Positions 33,492-45,629 are shown, counted from the first letter of the stretch. The stretch is 64,000 nt of DNA from Magallana angulata (GCF_025612915.1 NC_069116.1:36995090-37059089), one strand, 5' to 3'. Notes: a model not told the origin generated them from the sequence alone. Numbers and translations are program-made.

Positions 33492-35157
33492 TTAGAACAG
33501 TTTCCAGCCGCTAAAGGATGACCGCCAGTCCTGGTTACTGAAGAGGTCGTAGTGACCGTTGCTAGGGTGGGTACGAACAAACACTATATCGCCCTGGTTC
33601 ACCTCCACAACCACAATACCTGTAGTACTTCTAACATCAGAGGCACCAAGCGCGTCTGTTAATGCAGCCCCGACAACTCTGGCATTGACAACAAGATGGG
33701 TGTAAAGGTATTCTTCCTTCCAGCAGTGGAGAGTCCAAGTGAACACATAAACGCCATGTTGTGGAGCGGAGAATATCCCAGAGTAGCTGCTATAATGGTT
33801 ACCAATGTTTGTTACAATGGTGTCAAATTTGATGGTTTGGTCTTTTCCTGTGTTTGTCCGATATATCGATATGTATGCAGAAAAGGCAGTGTGTTCTGTT
33901 GGAGAAGGCTGGGTTCCTGTAATGCGTACAAGTACAGAAACAATCATAAAATACATGTACGTACTTCTCATCTAAACGTTGCAACAGATCAAAACCTAAA
34001 ATGAAATTTCACTTATTTATTTACATCTACCAAGTAATATTTCGTAGTCAATTCATAGCTCTATAAAACCAGCAAGACCGAAATCTACACGCCCCGTTTA
34101 TTGCTACGATCTATAGCGGCTGAAACTGACAAGAAATTGACAGGACTGAAATTGACAAGTCATCAATTGGTCGAAGCCAATAGCGACCTCAGAAAAATCA
34201 CGGACTGCACGAAATAATCATGAAGATGTCAGACTCAAAGTCTCACAGGAGACGATTTGGCTTTTTCTTTTAGCTAATGTACATATGTACATTTACAGTT
34301 ATTTAGTTAATTTTACTAACTTTTCATAATCAATTTATTAATCAGTGAAAAGAAAGATGATTATATATATAATAAAATACTTTCTTTGATGATTCATGCG
34401 GATTATGAAGGTAACGAACATTGCAGAAAAAATTTACATGTATTTTTACTGCAATGTCCTACCTTCATATCCCGAATGAATCACCAAAGAAAGCATTTTA
34501 TTGTTTAAATAAAACAAATAAAAATCAACCAAAAGAGAAATTTACCTGTAAATTGCATTCACACGCTATTTACTTACATATAAATGTATAAACTGTATTT
34601 ACAATAAATTATTTTAAACAGACCCCACCTGTGGTCGTCGCACTCCTTTCTTTCGGTATGTATGGTATCCTTTTGAACTGTCCGACACTACTTTCTGTAG
34701 TCGAATTATTGCGTTGTACATGTATCTTCATTAAATTATCAGTTGTCGATGTTTCGGAATTCTTATTAATAAGCGTGTTTTCTTTCGGAGCATCAGTCTG
34801 ATTTGATTTGGTCTTCACTTTGTCAAATTCAAATTTCGGAAACCGGTCTGTAGATTCTAATTCTACTATCCTGGCTTCCAGTTCCTCCATCCGTCTGCTA
34901 GAGGTCATAACAATGGCTTCCAACGTCTTTAGCCTCCTTTTTAGCTCCCTGTTTTCGCCTTCAAGTTTGATTTTCAACATCATGTCGTCATGGTCATTGT
35001 TTGTTTTGTGCTTTGCAAATCCTTCTTTTAGGCTTTCCACGATGCCCTCTAAACTGTCAAGCCTTTCTCTACAAGTTTTGACAGACGATAGTCCAAAAGT
35101 ATTCATGAATAAGTGAAATAGAATGACAAATGCAAAAAGTGCCTTGAATTGCGCCAT
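33492..35157 (-). CDS. C1q-domain protein A (signal peptide, coiled coil, C1q)
   Basis: Two exons: 35157-34629 and 33916-33492, joined in phase 1 (donor G|GTGGGG, acceptor TTACAG), giving 317 residues. Residues 1-24 are a signal peptide (FALFAFVILF-like core). About 30-110 is a heptad-rich coiled coil (LDSLEGIVESL, RELKRRLKTLEAIV, MEELEARIVELE). A Ser/Thr/Asn-rich linker follows, then a C1q domain of about 135 residues (TAFSAYIS, FDTIVTNIGNHY, GIFSAPQHGVYVFTWTL, DWRSSFSGWKLF). There is no collagen repeat. Bivalve proteins of this kind are secreted lectin-like immune recognition factors that trimerise; the ligand is unknown. It is the most divergent member of the array. An in-frame ATG at 35256 exists, but the signal peptide starts at 35157. 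Two GATA motifs lie just upstream. Confidence 0.85.
34046..34361. repeat. Left arm of inverted repeat within gene A intron
   Basis: It runs from TCAATTCATAGCTCT to CAGTGAAAAGAAAGATG and is the inverse of 35698-35923. Shared blocks include ACACGCC, GATGTCAGACTCAAA, GACGATTTGGCT and TTTAGTTAATTTA. This arm carries an extra stretch of about 60 bp. A separate hairpin follows at 34374-34503. Confidence 0.7.
34374..34503. repeat. Hairpin repeat in C1q A intron
   Basis: ACTTTCTTTGATGATTCATG...GAACATTGCAG pairs with CTGCAATGTCC...GAATGAATCACCAAAGAAAG. One arm resembles sequence near 32095-32130, suggesting a small dispersed foldback family. Confidence 0.65.
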
Positions 35158-35199
35158 GTTCGTATGCAACTCAAGTAGACTGCGTGATTTGGTTCGATA

Positions 35200-35235
35200 T
35201 GATAAGCATTCACCTTTACTATCAAATATGATAAG
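35200..35235. promoter_or_regulatory. Paired GATA motifs upstream of C1q A
   Basis: TGATAAG occurs at 35200-35206 and 35229-35235, 43 and 72 bp before the start codon. The same pair, spaced 38 bp, is kept in the other array copies (for example 39935/39973 and 48048/48086). It may lie in the promoter or the 5' untranslated region. Confidence 0.45.
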
Positions 35236-35347
35236 AATTATTTCGGTACATTGCATATATTTAATTTTCTAGTTAGCAAATGATTTACCCAATGTATTTT
35301 TTGAAATTTTTTTATAAATGAGTATCTAAAATAATTATTCCAGTAGC

Positions 35348-35418
35348 AACAAAAGCTCCAGCTGGATTCGAACTCTGGATTTACGGATCACAAGTCGGAC
35401 ACTTTATCCACTCGGTTA
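35348..35418 (-). pseudogene. tRNA-like sequence, decayed
   Basis: On the minus strand CTCCATAACCGAGTGGATAA, a loop TTGTGAT, and AGTTCGAATCC followed by TGGAG give a tRNA-like order, with five acceptor pairs. The T-arm does not pair, so a working tRNA is unlikely. It is probably tRNA-derived. Confidence 0.35.
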
Positions 35419-35697
35419 TGGAGTAAGTTACATGTTTCAGTCCATAAAATCCTTTTGATTAAACGAAATGTCGTTTCGATTAGCGGTCAGCCATTTTGTG
35501 ATGATGTGTTATTCCACCTTAAATCAATATACTTGTTGAGTGGCAAATAATAAGAACGCTCCGGTAAATTGTTACATAGGTCGTGCAATTTTATTTTAGT
35601 TTTTATCAAAATTAGATTGCACCTTATCAGTTTTTATTAAAGCGATTGACCCCCCCCCCCCCGCCGTCGATGTAATCATAATCATTGTGTATATTTA

Positions 35698-35923
35698 CAT
35701 CTTTCTTTAATGAATTAATAGATTGATTGTAAAATGTAAGTTAAATTAACTAAATTACTGTTATTGTACATCAGTACGTTGTATTAAAGAAACAGCCAAA
35801 TCGTCTTCAGTGGGAATTTGAGTCTGACATCATTATGATAATGTCGTGCTATCCATGATTACGACCAAATTGGCGTGTCGATTTAAGTCCTGTTAGTTTC
35901 TACAGAGCTATGAATTAACTGTA
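35698..35923. repeat. Right arm of inverted repeat upstream of C1q A
   Basis: The inverse partner of 34046-34361, ending GAGCTATGAATTAACTG. The two arms enclose the whole first exon and proximal promoter of C1q gene A, but not its C1q-domain exon. Confidence 0.7.
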
Positions 35924-35984
35924 AGTTTTCGTAAGAAATTGAGGGAATCTTACACGGTAGATGTTAATATATGAATTTTTACAT

Positions 35985-36320
35985 TCAGCGTATATTTTCC
36001 CTTATGTTTGGATTGGAAATCTGCGACGTTCAATTTTCTGTACAAACAAACTTAGCTTATTTAAACACAGCGCATGAGCACAAATATAAACGTCGTCACG
36101 TGTTTTGAAACATTCAATTGGTTACATAACCAACTTGATATGTACTTTTGCAAAATAATCAATAAATTATATCTACTCCTTCATATAACAGATTTAAGTT
36201 TCTGGCACTATATTTTTAGTCGCGGAAGCGAACTAAATAGCATGTTAATATTGCTGTTCCGTGTATGTTTCATATCCCTGACTAAGGGCGTATATAATAG
36301 CTATACAGCGACAACAAACG
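35985..36320 (+). repeat. Dispersed repeat, copy of 14826-15175
   Basis: It shares ordered blocks with the otopetrin-region copy: CAGCGTATATTT, GGAAATCTGCGACGTTC, CACAGCGCATGAGCAC, TTCTGGCACTAT and GACTAAGGGCGTATATAAT. Function unknown. Confidence 0.6.
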
Positions 36321-36492
36321 TGATTATATTTTAGTTACTTTACTTTACCATTACTTGAGAAACTTGTTTTATTAAAAAAAGAGCACCACAAGAAACTGCC
36401 AGTAAAGCTTTAACTTTGATTTTTTTTTAATAACGCGAATCGGTCCCTATGAACACAGCTTTGAGCAATGTTAATTAATACATAGGTTGTTG

Positions 36493-37414
36493 CACAGGGG
36501 CCAAGCCCGTTTTAACATTTATTTCAATGTAACCATAAATAAAGAAAGGGGTCGAACTCTGGCCCAGATAAAAAATACTACCAGCTCGCTTCAAAAGCCT
36601 AATAAATCAATTATTTTTTAAAACACTTGCAATATGCGTGTATTTTTCAAAAAAATAATGTCTAAGATACACTCATGCCGAATTTCAAGTTGATGGGTCT
36701 TAAAATAGCGAAGACATGCGTCATTATTCTCTCGAATTCGCCAGTTTATTTTTACTCGGACATTCACCGTTCCGTAAAATTCCGTAAATACTCTCCAAAC
36801 TTAACTTTTATTCTGCAGCCACATCAACTTCTGACCAGACCGGCCATTGTGATAGAAAATGTTAAACTCAATTTCATTGGTTAATATTGGTTAATATTCC
36901 TGATGGTCCAATCAGAATCAGTATTTCTCGAAGACGTCAAAATGGCTGGCCCTGTCAGAAGTCAATGTGGCTGCAGAATAAAAGTTCAGTTTGGAGAGTA
37001 TTTACGGAATTTTATCGGAATTTAAGGATGTAAGTAGCGTGCGTTTGATGTGAGATTTTAAAAGATTAGTGCGAATGATTCTCCACTTGTTGCAATACTG
37101 CTGTTGTCAGAGGCAAAATCCCATCGTTGGCCCTGGACCGGTAAATGTCCGAGTAAAAATAAACTGGCGAATTCGAAAGAATAATGACGTCTATCTCCGC
37201 TATGTTAAGACCCATCAACTTGAAATTCGGCATAAGTGTATCTTAGACATTATTTTTCTGAAAAATACACGCATACTGTAAGTGTTATAAAAATAACTGA
37301 TTTATTAGCCTTTTGAAGCGAGCTGGTAGTTTTTTTTATCTGGGTCAGAGTTCGACCCCTTTCTTTATTTATGGTTACATTGAAATAAATGTTAAAACGG
37401 GCTTGGCCCCTGTG
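36493..37414. mobile_element. Foldback DNA element with 276-bp arms
   Basis: The arms 36493-36768 and 37139-37414 are near-perfect inverted copies, starting CACAGGGGCC and ending GGCCCCTGTG. A second inverted pair lies inside (about 36771-36826 and 36963-37019, around TTCTGCAGCCACA). The flanks GGTTGTTG and AGTTGTTG could be an 8-bp target duplication with one mismatch, as hAT elements make. No transposase frame is present. Confidence 0.75.
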
Positions 37415-37910
37415 AGTTGTTGTAATAATATCATATCTTGTGTTTACTAGTATATATTATTTAGATGTATGAGTATTATTTATTATGTAAATATTTAACG
37501 GGGGCCTGTATTTTATCTTATCAATATCAAAGTTCTTGAAAACAAAGTAGTCTCTGAAAAAGCATCCAATCGGATTATCCGAGATGTTTCATTACAATCT
37601 GACAACTCGGGGAAAGATGGATGAAACTAGAGTTTACGTAACTACTTTGTTATATACAACTTAGCTCGGTTGGTTACTGCGTCGGATTTTTCTATCTGTT
37701 TTTTCCTGAGCTCGTGACATTCAGGGGAGTATACTCATAAATTATCTAATTTATCTAAAACAAACGTTTAAAATTGTAAATGGTAATATATGAATTATGA
37801 TATCTTCTGATAAAGTGTCGCATTATGAATACATACATCTGAATTGACCGACACCACCATATAATGCAATATCTCTTAATTTTAGTTTTAAAGAATCCAT
37901 TTTTATTAAC

Positions 37911-39890
37911 TTAGTACAGTTTCCAGCCTTTGAAGGATGATCGCCAATCTGGGTGACTGTAGAGATTTAGGTAGTTGCCTTTTGTAGGGTGATTCCGTAC
38001 AAATACCGCATCACCCTGATTCACCTCCACAACCACAATACCAGTAGGACTTCTAATATTAGAGGCACCCTGTGCATTTGTAAGCATAGTCCCAACTACA
38101 TTAGAGTTCACAACAAGCTGAGAATATATGTATCCTTCTGCATGACAGTAGAGATTCCACGTAAATACGTAACACCGTGTTGTGGCGCGGGAATGTTCCT
38201 GAATGTTTGTTATAATGGTTGCCGAAGTTTGTTAAGGTATACGTTTACTCAGAATGAAAAAAAATTCCACTGATGATAATGAAAAACCATCTATTCGGTG
38301 TTAAAGACCTATCATGGTAGTGCTATTTTTCACTTTCAAAAAATTTGGTCAATGACCTTCTTTTTGAGATAATGGCCATTGAATATTTTTTGAAAAATCA
38401 AGGAAAATCCCATAAACTTTTACCCTATGTCTGAAATTTTCTTCATTGAGAAAAAAATACAAATTGCTAAACTCTTTTAAAAATGAAATACAGTTTATAA
38501 ATGGCAGTGACACTAAACAGACACAAAGCATTAAGTTTTCATTCACAATTTTTATGAATATTCCAGTCCGAATTTCCTCTATCAATTTTCAAATTCCTAC
38601 CCTTTTTTGATTTAATTTTACAAAAAAATGAATGATGATAATACTAAAACATTTATAGCATTAAACTAGGTATATTGACCTCACTCTGCAGGCATAAAAG
38701 TTATATGAGGCCAATGATCAAAATTTTGAGATATGTTGTATTTTATCATTTTTAAGCATTTTTCAATATTTTTATACTGAGTGCCATTCGAATATCTAAA
38801 CGAAAAAGTGAGATAAAAACAACATAAAATATGCAAAATTATGTTGACTAACAAATAAAATCTTAACGTTGAATATTAAAGTATTACCAAAAATATTTCA
38901 GTGAAAAACAAAATCTGAAAATTTTAGTTCGAATTTCCTCTGTGTTGCTAAAAGTCCAACTTTGTTTGAGCCTAATTCCATAATTTAGTAAAAATATCGA
39001 ATGGTTTTGTCAATAATAATTCATTTCATAAATAATTTTAGTGTTTAGAACAAATATTATTCATGACATTGAACTTTTTAACAATCAAAATTTGAGAACT
39101 CAAACACTGAGTAAACAACGTCCTTAAAATGGTGTCAAAGTGAATGGTGAAATCCTTAGATATGTCCGTGACATAATGAGACACGTATGCAGAAAATGCA
39201 GCACCATCTGGGAATGGGGTGGAGGTTGATTGGATCCCTGAAATACACGAATGAATCAATACTGTCCTGTAGTGTGGTAAAATAAGTGAAATACCGGTAT
39301 TATTAGATACAAGTTCATGTTGGTTTTCAAGTTAATATCTTACCTGTCAGAAGACGTTTTTCTTTTGATGCACGTGGTATTTTCTCTGACTGACTAATTT
39401 TGCGTTTTACCGATGCAGTTTGGAGTTGTACCTTCTCCTCGTTACCGTGTTTTGTCGGTGGATCGGTAGTCTTGTTTTCTTTCCTGAAATTGTCTGTTTT
39501 GAGATTTTTAAGCAAAGAACTCGAATATTTCTTACTGAACCTGAAGTTAGTGTTTGCTGTCAATCTGGATTTCAGAAACCAGTTTGAAGATTCTAAATCT
39601 GCAATCCTAGCTTCAAGTTTCTCCGTCCGGCGACTCGAGGTAAGAACTATTACTTCTAAAGACTTCATTCTCCTTTTCAGGTAACTATTTTCGTCTTGAA
39701 CAACTCTGAACATCGCGTCATCTTTGGTTTTTTTCGCTTGATGGTTTTCGAGTTTCTCATTTAGTTTTGCCAATAGTTTCTCTAGATTATCAAGCCTCTC
39801 TCTGCAAGTTTCATCTGACGACAAGCCATAGACATCCAGAACAAAGTGAAAGAGGACGACTACAAAAACTGTTGTTTTAAGTTTCATCAT
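37911..39890 (-). pseudogene. C1q gene copy B, interrupted by an element
   Basis: Exon 1 (39890-39344) is open, with the signal peptide and coiled coil of its paralogues (VYGLSSDETCRERLDNLE, TSSRRTEKLEARIADLE). The C1q exon begins at 39237 with an acceptor after an intron of about 106 bp. It is cut at 39124 by an 888-bp TTAA element and resumes at 38235, running to the stop codon at 37911-37913. The resumed part also lacks two bases relative to intact copies D and E, one of them in the segment encoding GVYVFTW. No full C1q domain can be made. Exon 1 alone could still be translated as a secreted coiled-coil peptide. Confidence 0.8.
38236..39123. mobile_element. TTAA-type non-autonomous element in the C1q exon of copy B
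   Basis: It is flanked on both sides by TTAA (38232-38235 and 39124-39127). The imperfect terminal inverted repeats GGTATACGTTTACTCAG and GGACGTTGTTTACTCAG (read inward) bound 888 bp with no transposase frame. Paralogous copies C, D and E show the uninterrupted site GTTTGTTAAAA. TTAA targets with purine-G ends fit the Kolobok superfamily better than piggyBac. Confidence 0.8.
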
Positions 39891-40594
39891 TTTTCTTTGC
39901 ACTAGTTACGTACTGTGTGAGGTTTGGTTCGGTTTGATAAGCATTCATAAACTTAATCTAGATTCGTTTAAATGATAAGAACACTTCATGGAAGTACACC
40001 AATGTTTTGTATTTTTTTTTTCGAAGTTGCTTGTGTAACGAAGAATATTGACCTGTTTTAAAAATGATCCGTGGTCATTTTTCTAATGTTGAATACTGAC
40101 ACCAAAGGCATTGATCGAACTATCTTTACATATGTTAGATTGATCAACTTTAGTTCTAAATAAAAAGTCTGTGAAAAACATAAAACATTCAATGATAAGG
40201 CCCCGAATTATCACATAAATCGAATGCTGTAATAAAATTCAAGTACTGCCTGATAAAGACTTGTCAGATATTTATGACCACTGGTTATTATACTGTCAGA
40301 TGAATATCTTAATTTTCTTATTGTTTTGTCGATTTGCCAGAAAAATATGCTTACCGGACGGTCTTGTGTTGGATATATGTACATGTCTATTTCTTAGGTA
40401 TTATGATAAGTGAAATAAATATGATATCATAGAAGGGGATAATTATTGCTTGCCTCTAAGTTTCATGGGTGCTGGAATAAACAAAAGGACAAAGCGTTTA
40501 ATTGTTCAAGTTTTAACTATTAAATTACATTTTAATGAATGTGCTACTGGTCTGAAGTTTCTATTCGTACACGCCTTGAGGGTAGAGCTTGCTA
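39891..40594. other. Flank duplicated with other C1q units
   Basis: The upstream region of copy B, without a gene. It is alignable with 44560-45640, 49360-49850, 56440-56900 and 61780-62040 (for example AAAAAGTCTGTGGAAAACA, TATTTATGACC and ACTGTCAGATGAATA). The paired GATA motifs are at 39935 and 39973. Confidence 0.65.
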
Positions 40595-41904
40595 CCCAGC
40601 AGGCTTGTATCAACGTTGTATCAACGTTAAAACAACGCCACCTTCAACGTTGAAATGACGTTGAAAATTGGTTGAATATGAATTTTGAATGGACGTTGAA
40701 ATTCCGACTTTGATTCTACGTTGATTCAATGTCTTCTGACGTTTATCCAATGTCTAAATGTGGTTGAAATTTCGTCATTTAGTTATATGAATAGAGATGG
40801 CTTCTGAACTATATAACCCAAACAAGTCACCAAACTTTAGATAATACTCAATTTATTTATTTAGGGATTTAATTTCCTCACAATAGTTACTAATTAGTCA
40901 ATAAGGAGCAACAAGTTCACCATAAAACAGATGATACACATATCAAAAAAGTTGGCTCGAATCACATAGTCGTCATTTCTTCTAAACAATAATTCATTGA
41001 TCTTCCTTCCGTCTCTTCAATCGAGTTTCCTGAAATATAATCATGGGACTCCCAATTTTGCTTCGATACACGTACACAATGTCAAACAACATCTGCAAAG
41101 AAGAATGCAAAATGTGTGCACTCAATCGGTTAATGTAAAATCCTTTGAACAGTCCAAATGTCGGGTATTTTATTTTGAAATCAAAGCATTGTGTTACAAC
41201 CAAGCCAATATGCACGGAACACATGTACCTCATTATGTGATCAATGCAATAATGCATGAGTTTCCTTTATATTTTTTTTTTACATCTATCAATGTTATTC
41301 AAACGTTCAAGAAATTACAACTTACTTCACTGTATCGATGATAAAATCCAAATCATTTTGACTAAATGGTCGATGTGTTGCTTCACACATTCAAATTCAA
41401 AATACGCTCTCCCTCTTCACAGTTGGACTCTATTTCTTTGTTTGAGTTTGTGCCAGTAATTTGATACTAATTGGTCAGCTCGTTTCAAGCAGTGCGGATT
41501 TGGGCGAGGTGTTACGCAAATGGCTAACGCACCATCACTGACAATTTACAAGTTTTGTATGCATTTTATATTTTGTAAATTAACTCTAGGTCTAGTGGTT
41601 TAAATATTATTAAAATGGCATTGTTTTAAAGACTTGGAAGTACAAAAGTCGATTATCGGGTGTACAGTCTTAATCTGGGAAAATGCTTATATTTATTACA
41701 AAAACAATACAATCAGATAATAATTTTATGTTATGTTTTAGTCGATATATCTCAGAGTATAAGACGTCATACTGACGTTGAAAATTAGTTAGGTTTTCAA
41801 CGTCTTTTTTTCAACGTCTTGTATCGTTGATTTTTGGTTGTTCAACGTCGTCAACCATAATCAACGTATTTTCAACGTTGGTACAACGTTGTATGCCTGC
41901 TGGG
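40595..41904. mobile_element. TA-flanked DNA element with CCCAGCAGGC ends
   Basis: The ends are CCCAGCAGGC and GCCTGCTGGG, with many CAACGTTG palindromes in the terminal 100-150 bp on each side. It is flanked by TA at 40593-40594 and 41905-41906. The undisturbed target can be read in a paralogous unit at 45645-45660 (GCTACGCTCGATGGCG). The open frames inside (40994-41257 minus, 41256-41459 plus) are not recognised; I see no transposase. The superfamily is left open. Confidence 0.75.
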
Positions 41905-42111
41905 TACGCTCGATGGCGTTGAAGTAGAATGAAACAGTACATAATTAATTCAGTTGAAAAGTGTTGAGTTGTAAATGTGAAACATTTAATGTTGTTTCAA
42001 TTATTTTTCATCAATTCAATAAAGATGTTCGGAAATGAAATGTTCATAAAAACAGATTTTAATGTAGAATTTTTATTTCACTCGTAGAGAATACGTTTTT
42101 ATTGACGTATG

Positions 42112-43196
42112 TTAGTACAGTTTCCAGCCATTGAAGGATGATCGATAGTCTGTGTAACTGTAGAGATTCCAGACGTGACCATTTGTAGGGTGAGTCCGTA
42201 CAAATACCACATCACCCTGATTCACCTCCACAACCACAATACCAGTAGGACTTCTAATATTAGAGGCAACCTGTGCGCTTGTAAACATAGTCCCAACTAC
42301 ATTAGAGTTCACAACAAGCTGAGAATATATGTAACCTTCCGCAAGACAGTAGAGATTTCATGTAAATACGTAAACACCGTGTTGTGGCGCCATGAATGTT
42401 CCTGAATGTTTGTTATAATGGTTGCCGATGTTTGTTAAAATGGTGTCAAAGTGAATGGTGAAATCCTTAGATATGTCTGTTTGAGAAACAGACACGTATG
42501 CAGAAAATGCAGCACCACCTGGGAATGGGGTGGGGGTTGACTGGATCCCTGAAATACATCAATGAATCAGTACTATCCTACAATGTGGTAAATAAAGAGA
42601 AATAGTGTCAAGTACAAGTTGGTTTTTAATTTAATAAATATCTTACCTGTCAGAAGACGTTTTTCTTTTAATGCACTTGGTTTTTTCTCTAACTGACTAA
42701 TTTTGCGTTTTACCGATGCAGTTTGGAGTTGTAGCTTCTCCTCGTTACCTTGATTTGTCGATGGGCCGGTAGTCGTGTTTTCTTTACTTAAATCGTCTGT
42801 TTTGAGATTTCCAAGTAAAGAACTGGAATATTTGTTATTGAATCTGAAGTTAGTGTTTTCTGAATTCAATCTGGATTTCAGAAACCAGTTTGAAGATTCT
42901 AAATCTGCAATCCTAGCTTCAAGTTTCTCCGTCCGGCGACTCGAGGTAAGAACAATTTCTTCTAAATATTTCATTCTCCTTTTCAGGTAACTATTTTCGT
43001 CTTGAATATCTTTGAACATTGTGTCAGCTTTGGTTTTTTCCGCTTGATGGTTTTCGAGTTTCTCATTTAGGTTTGCCAATAGTTTCTCTAGATTATCAAG
43101 CCTCTTTCTGCAAGTTTCATCTGACGACAAGCCATAGACATCGAGAGCAAAGTGGAAGAGGACGACTACAAAAGCTGTTGTTTTAAGTTTCGCCAT
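42112..43196 (-). pseudogene. C1q gene copy C, nonsense codon in C1q domain
   Basis: Exon 1 (43196-42647) is open and intact, encoding the signal peptide, coiled coil and Ser/Thr-rich linker. The C1q exon (42548-42112) keeps the normal length of 437 bp. It has a TGA at 42358-42360 where intact paralogues have TGG (the Trp of GVYVFTW), removing about 82 residues from the domain. The remainder stays in frame, so the damage is probably recent. A secreted truncated product, or selenocysteine or read-through decoding, is conceivable but nothing in the sequence supports it. Confidence 0.75.
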
Positions 43197-43429
43197 TTTT
43201 CTTTGCACTAGTTGCGGACTGTGTGCAGCTGGTGTGAGGTTTGGTTCGGTTTGATAAGTATTCATGAAATTAACCTAGATTCGTTTAAATGATAAGAAGT
43301 CTTCATGGAAGTACATCAATTTTTTGTATTTTTTTTTCGAAATTGCCAGTGTAACAAAGAATATTGACCCGGGTCATTTTTATACCCCCCCCACCCCTCG
43401 CAAACGAAATTGGGGGGGGGGGGATTATA

Positions 43430-44010
43430 TAGGAATCACCTTGCCCTTCCGTCCGTCTATCCGTCTGTCTGTGCAAAATTCCTGTTCGGTCTTTCTTTTG
43501 GAAAGACATTGGAAGTTATAACTTTACGAAAAGATTGCTAATGACCTGAGGGTGTGTCATGACTTAGACCCAAGGTCATTCGGTCAATGTCACTGGCAGA
43601 AAAAGTGCATAGTTCGCGTCCGGTCAATATCTTTCTTATGGAAAGACATTGGAAGTTCTAACCTCACACAAAAGGATTGCTTATGACATGAGGGTGTTTC
43701 ACGACCTTGACACAAGGTCATTGGGGGAAGGTCAAGGTCACTGGTAGAAAAAGTGCAAAATTCGTCTCTTGGAAGTTCGTATCTCGCACAATGATCGCTT
43801 ATGACCTGAGGGTGTGTCATCATCATCAAGGTTATTCGGGCAAGGTCAAGGTCACTGGCAGAAAAAGTGCAAAATTCTTGTTCGGTCTATATCTGTCTTA
43901 TAGAGAAACCTAGGAAATTCTTACCTCACACAAAGATTGCTTATGACATTAGGGCGTGTCATGACTTTGACCCAAGGTCAGTCGGGCAAGTTCAAAGTCA
44001 TTGTTTAAAA
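43430..44010 (+). repeat. Tandem repeat of about 120-140 bp units, upstream of copy C
   Basis: Four or so units carry GATTGCTTATGACCTGAGGG, GACCCAAGGTCATTCGG and CACTGGCAGAAAAAGTGCA. Perfect TCAAGGTCA sites lie at 43732-43740 and 43846-43854. The block recurs upstream of copies D and E but not F. Confidence 0.8.
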
Positions 44011-45011
44011 AATACTTAATTCTTATATGTGTCATGTCTTGCATGAATGGAAATGATTAAAAGGTAAAATTTGACACAAAACTTGTTTGTGTTTGGCGAA
44101 ATTCAATTAATTGTAACATTCGTATCCCCGCCCGCCCCACTGAAAATGGCCCGCCCCAATGCATTTTATCTTTTTTTCGAAAACAACATTGTGTGGGGAA
44201 AAAAATTCGGCAAAAAAATCGGGCTCAGTATATTAAAAATTCAAAACATTTAATGGCTGTTTGACACAGTGTGGATTATCGTTTGATTCCAGTCATGTTT
44301 TCTTATCATATGGATGCTAATGTCTTAATGCATTAACAGTTAAATTGAAATAAAATGGAATTCAAAGAATAAAAATTTGTTTGTGTACTCATATTAGCAT
44401 AAGCAATTGAAAAAAGAGAGCAGTTGTTATTGATAGAAAATGGACGGGTAATAGATAGCATCCATATTTTCTACAATAGCAAACTATTTGAGTTATGATT
44501 TTTTTCTTAGCGGGAAGTAACATTTGTAAGCTTGCTCACAGTACCTCTAGTTCTAATGAATACTGAAACCAAAGGCGTTGATAGGACATATGTAAAAATG
44601 AGCAACTTCAGTTCTTAATAAAAAGTTTGTGGAAAACATAAAACATTCAATGATAAGGTTTCGAAGTATCACATAAATCGAATGCTAAAATAAAACTCAA
44701 GTTCTACCTGGTTAAGACTCGTCAGATATTTATGACCCCGGTAATTGTACTGTCAGATGAATACATGTATCTTGACTTCTCAGAATGTTTTGTCGATTTG
44801 CCAGAAAAATATGCTTACCAGACGGTTGTGTGTTGGATATATGTACATGTCTATTTGTTAGATAGTATAAGTTATATAAATATGATATCATAGAAGGGAA
44901 TACTCATTGCTTTCCTTTTAAGTTTCACTGGTGCTGAAATAAACAAAAGACAAAGTGTTTTTGAATTGTTCAAGTTTAAGCTATTAAATCAGGTGATTAT
45001 ACTATAGCATT
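44011..45011. other. Duplicated flank of the C1q unit, no gene
   Basis: It contains the CCCGCCCGCCCC-rich phrase near 44130 and the shared upstream text beginning near 44560. All of it recurs near 48850-49830 and 55950-56890. The frame at 44071-44253 is not supported. Confidence 0.6.
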
Positions 45012-45148
45012 GAATGATTTATTTTTGACGTCGTCGTGTCAATAACAGCCGTCAGATGAGCAGTCAACTTGGATAAGGCGCGTTATGATAATTTGTCTGC
45101 TCAACTGACGGCAGTTATTGACACGACGACGTCAAAAATAAATCATTA
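45012..45148. repeat. Near-perfect palindrome, 51-bp arms (C unit)
   Basis: The arms AATGATTTATTTTTGACGTC... and ...GACGTCAAAAATAAATCATT enclose a 35-bp centre, itself partly symmetrical around GGCGCG. Copies lie at 49833-49967 and 56897-57031 in the D and E units. Confidence 0.85.
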
Positions 45149-45629
45149 TGCGTATATTTACATTCCCTTAGTGAGAAAATCAATTATTTACTTAGATAAA
45201 TCGATACAAATTGCATATCACGGAGGGGGTTAATTAGTAATAGCAAGAAGAACAGCTGTTTTATAAAAACCGGTTTAATCTGGTTATCACTTATACTGTT
45301 CAGTTGAGATCGAAGAGCATGAAAATATAATCCATGAAAAATAATTCTTGAAATTTTGCTTTTAACAATAAAGTCAACTTTTTTTTATCGAATAATTGTA
45401 AAACATGGTGCTTTGACAACATGTATAAAATGTAATTTTTCAACCGGTAACATAGAAATCATGTTTGTTATTATTGTTATTGTAAATTACATGTAAATTC
45501 ATACGCATTGATAAGTCGTTGCATTTAGAGGCATTTAAACATCACAAAATTTAAAGGGAAAACACAGTAGAATGTAAGTATTAGTTTTTGAATGAATGTG
45601 CTAGTGATCTGAATTTTCTATTCGCAAAC

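Noticed and set aside
35348-35418. Functional tRNA-His
   Set aside because: The anticodon loop could read GTG, but the T-stem does not pair and other stems are weak.
40994-41459. Open frames inside the CCCAGCAGGC element
   Set aside because: Short, on opposing strands and unrecognised; not enough for a transposase call.
43430-44010. Direct repeats resembling a CRISPR-like array
   Set aside because: The units are 120-140 bp, degenerate and without uniform spacers, in an animal genome: a minisatellite.
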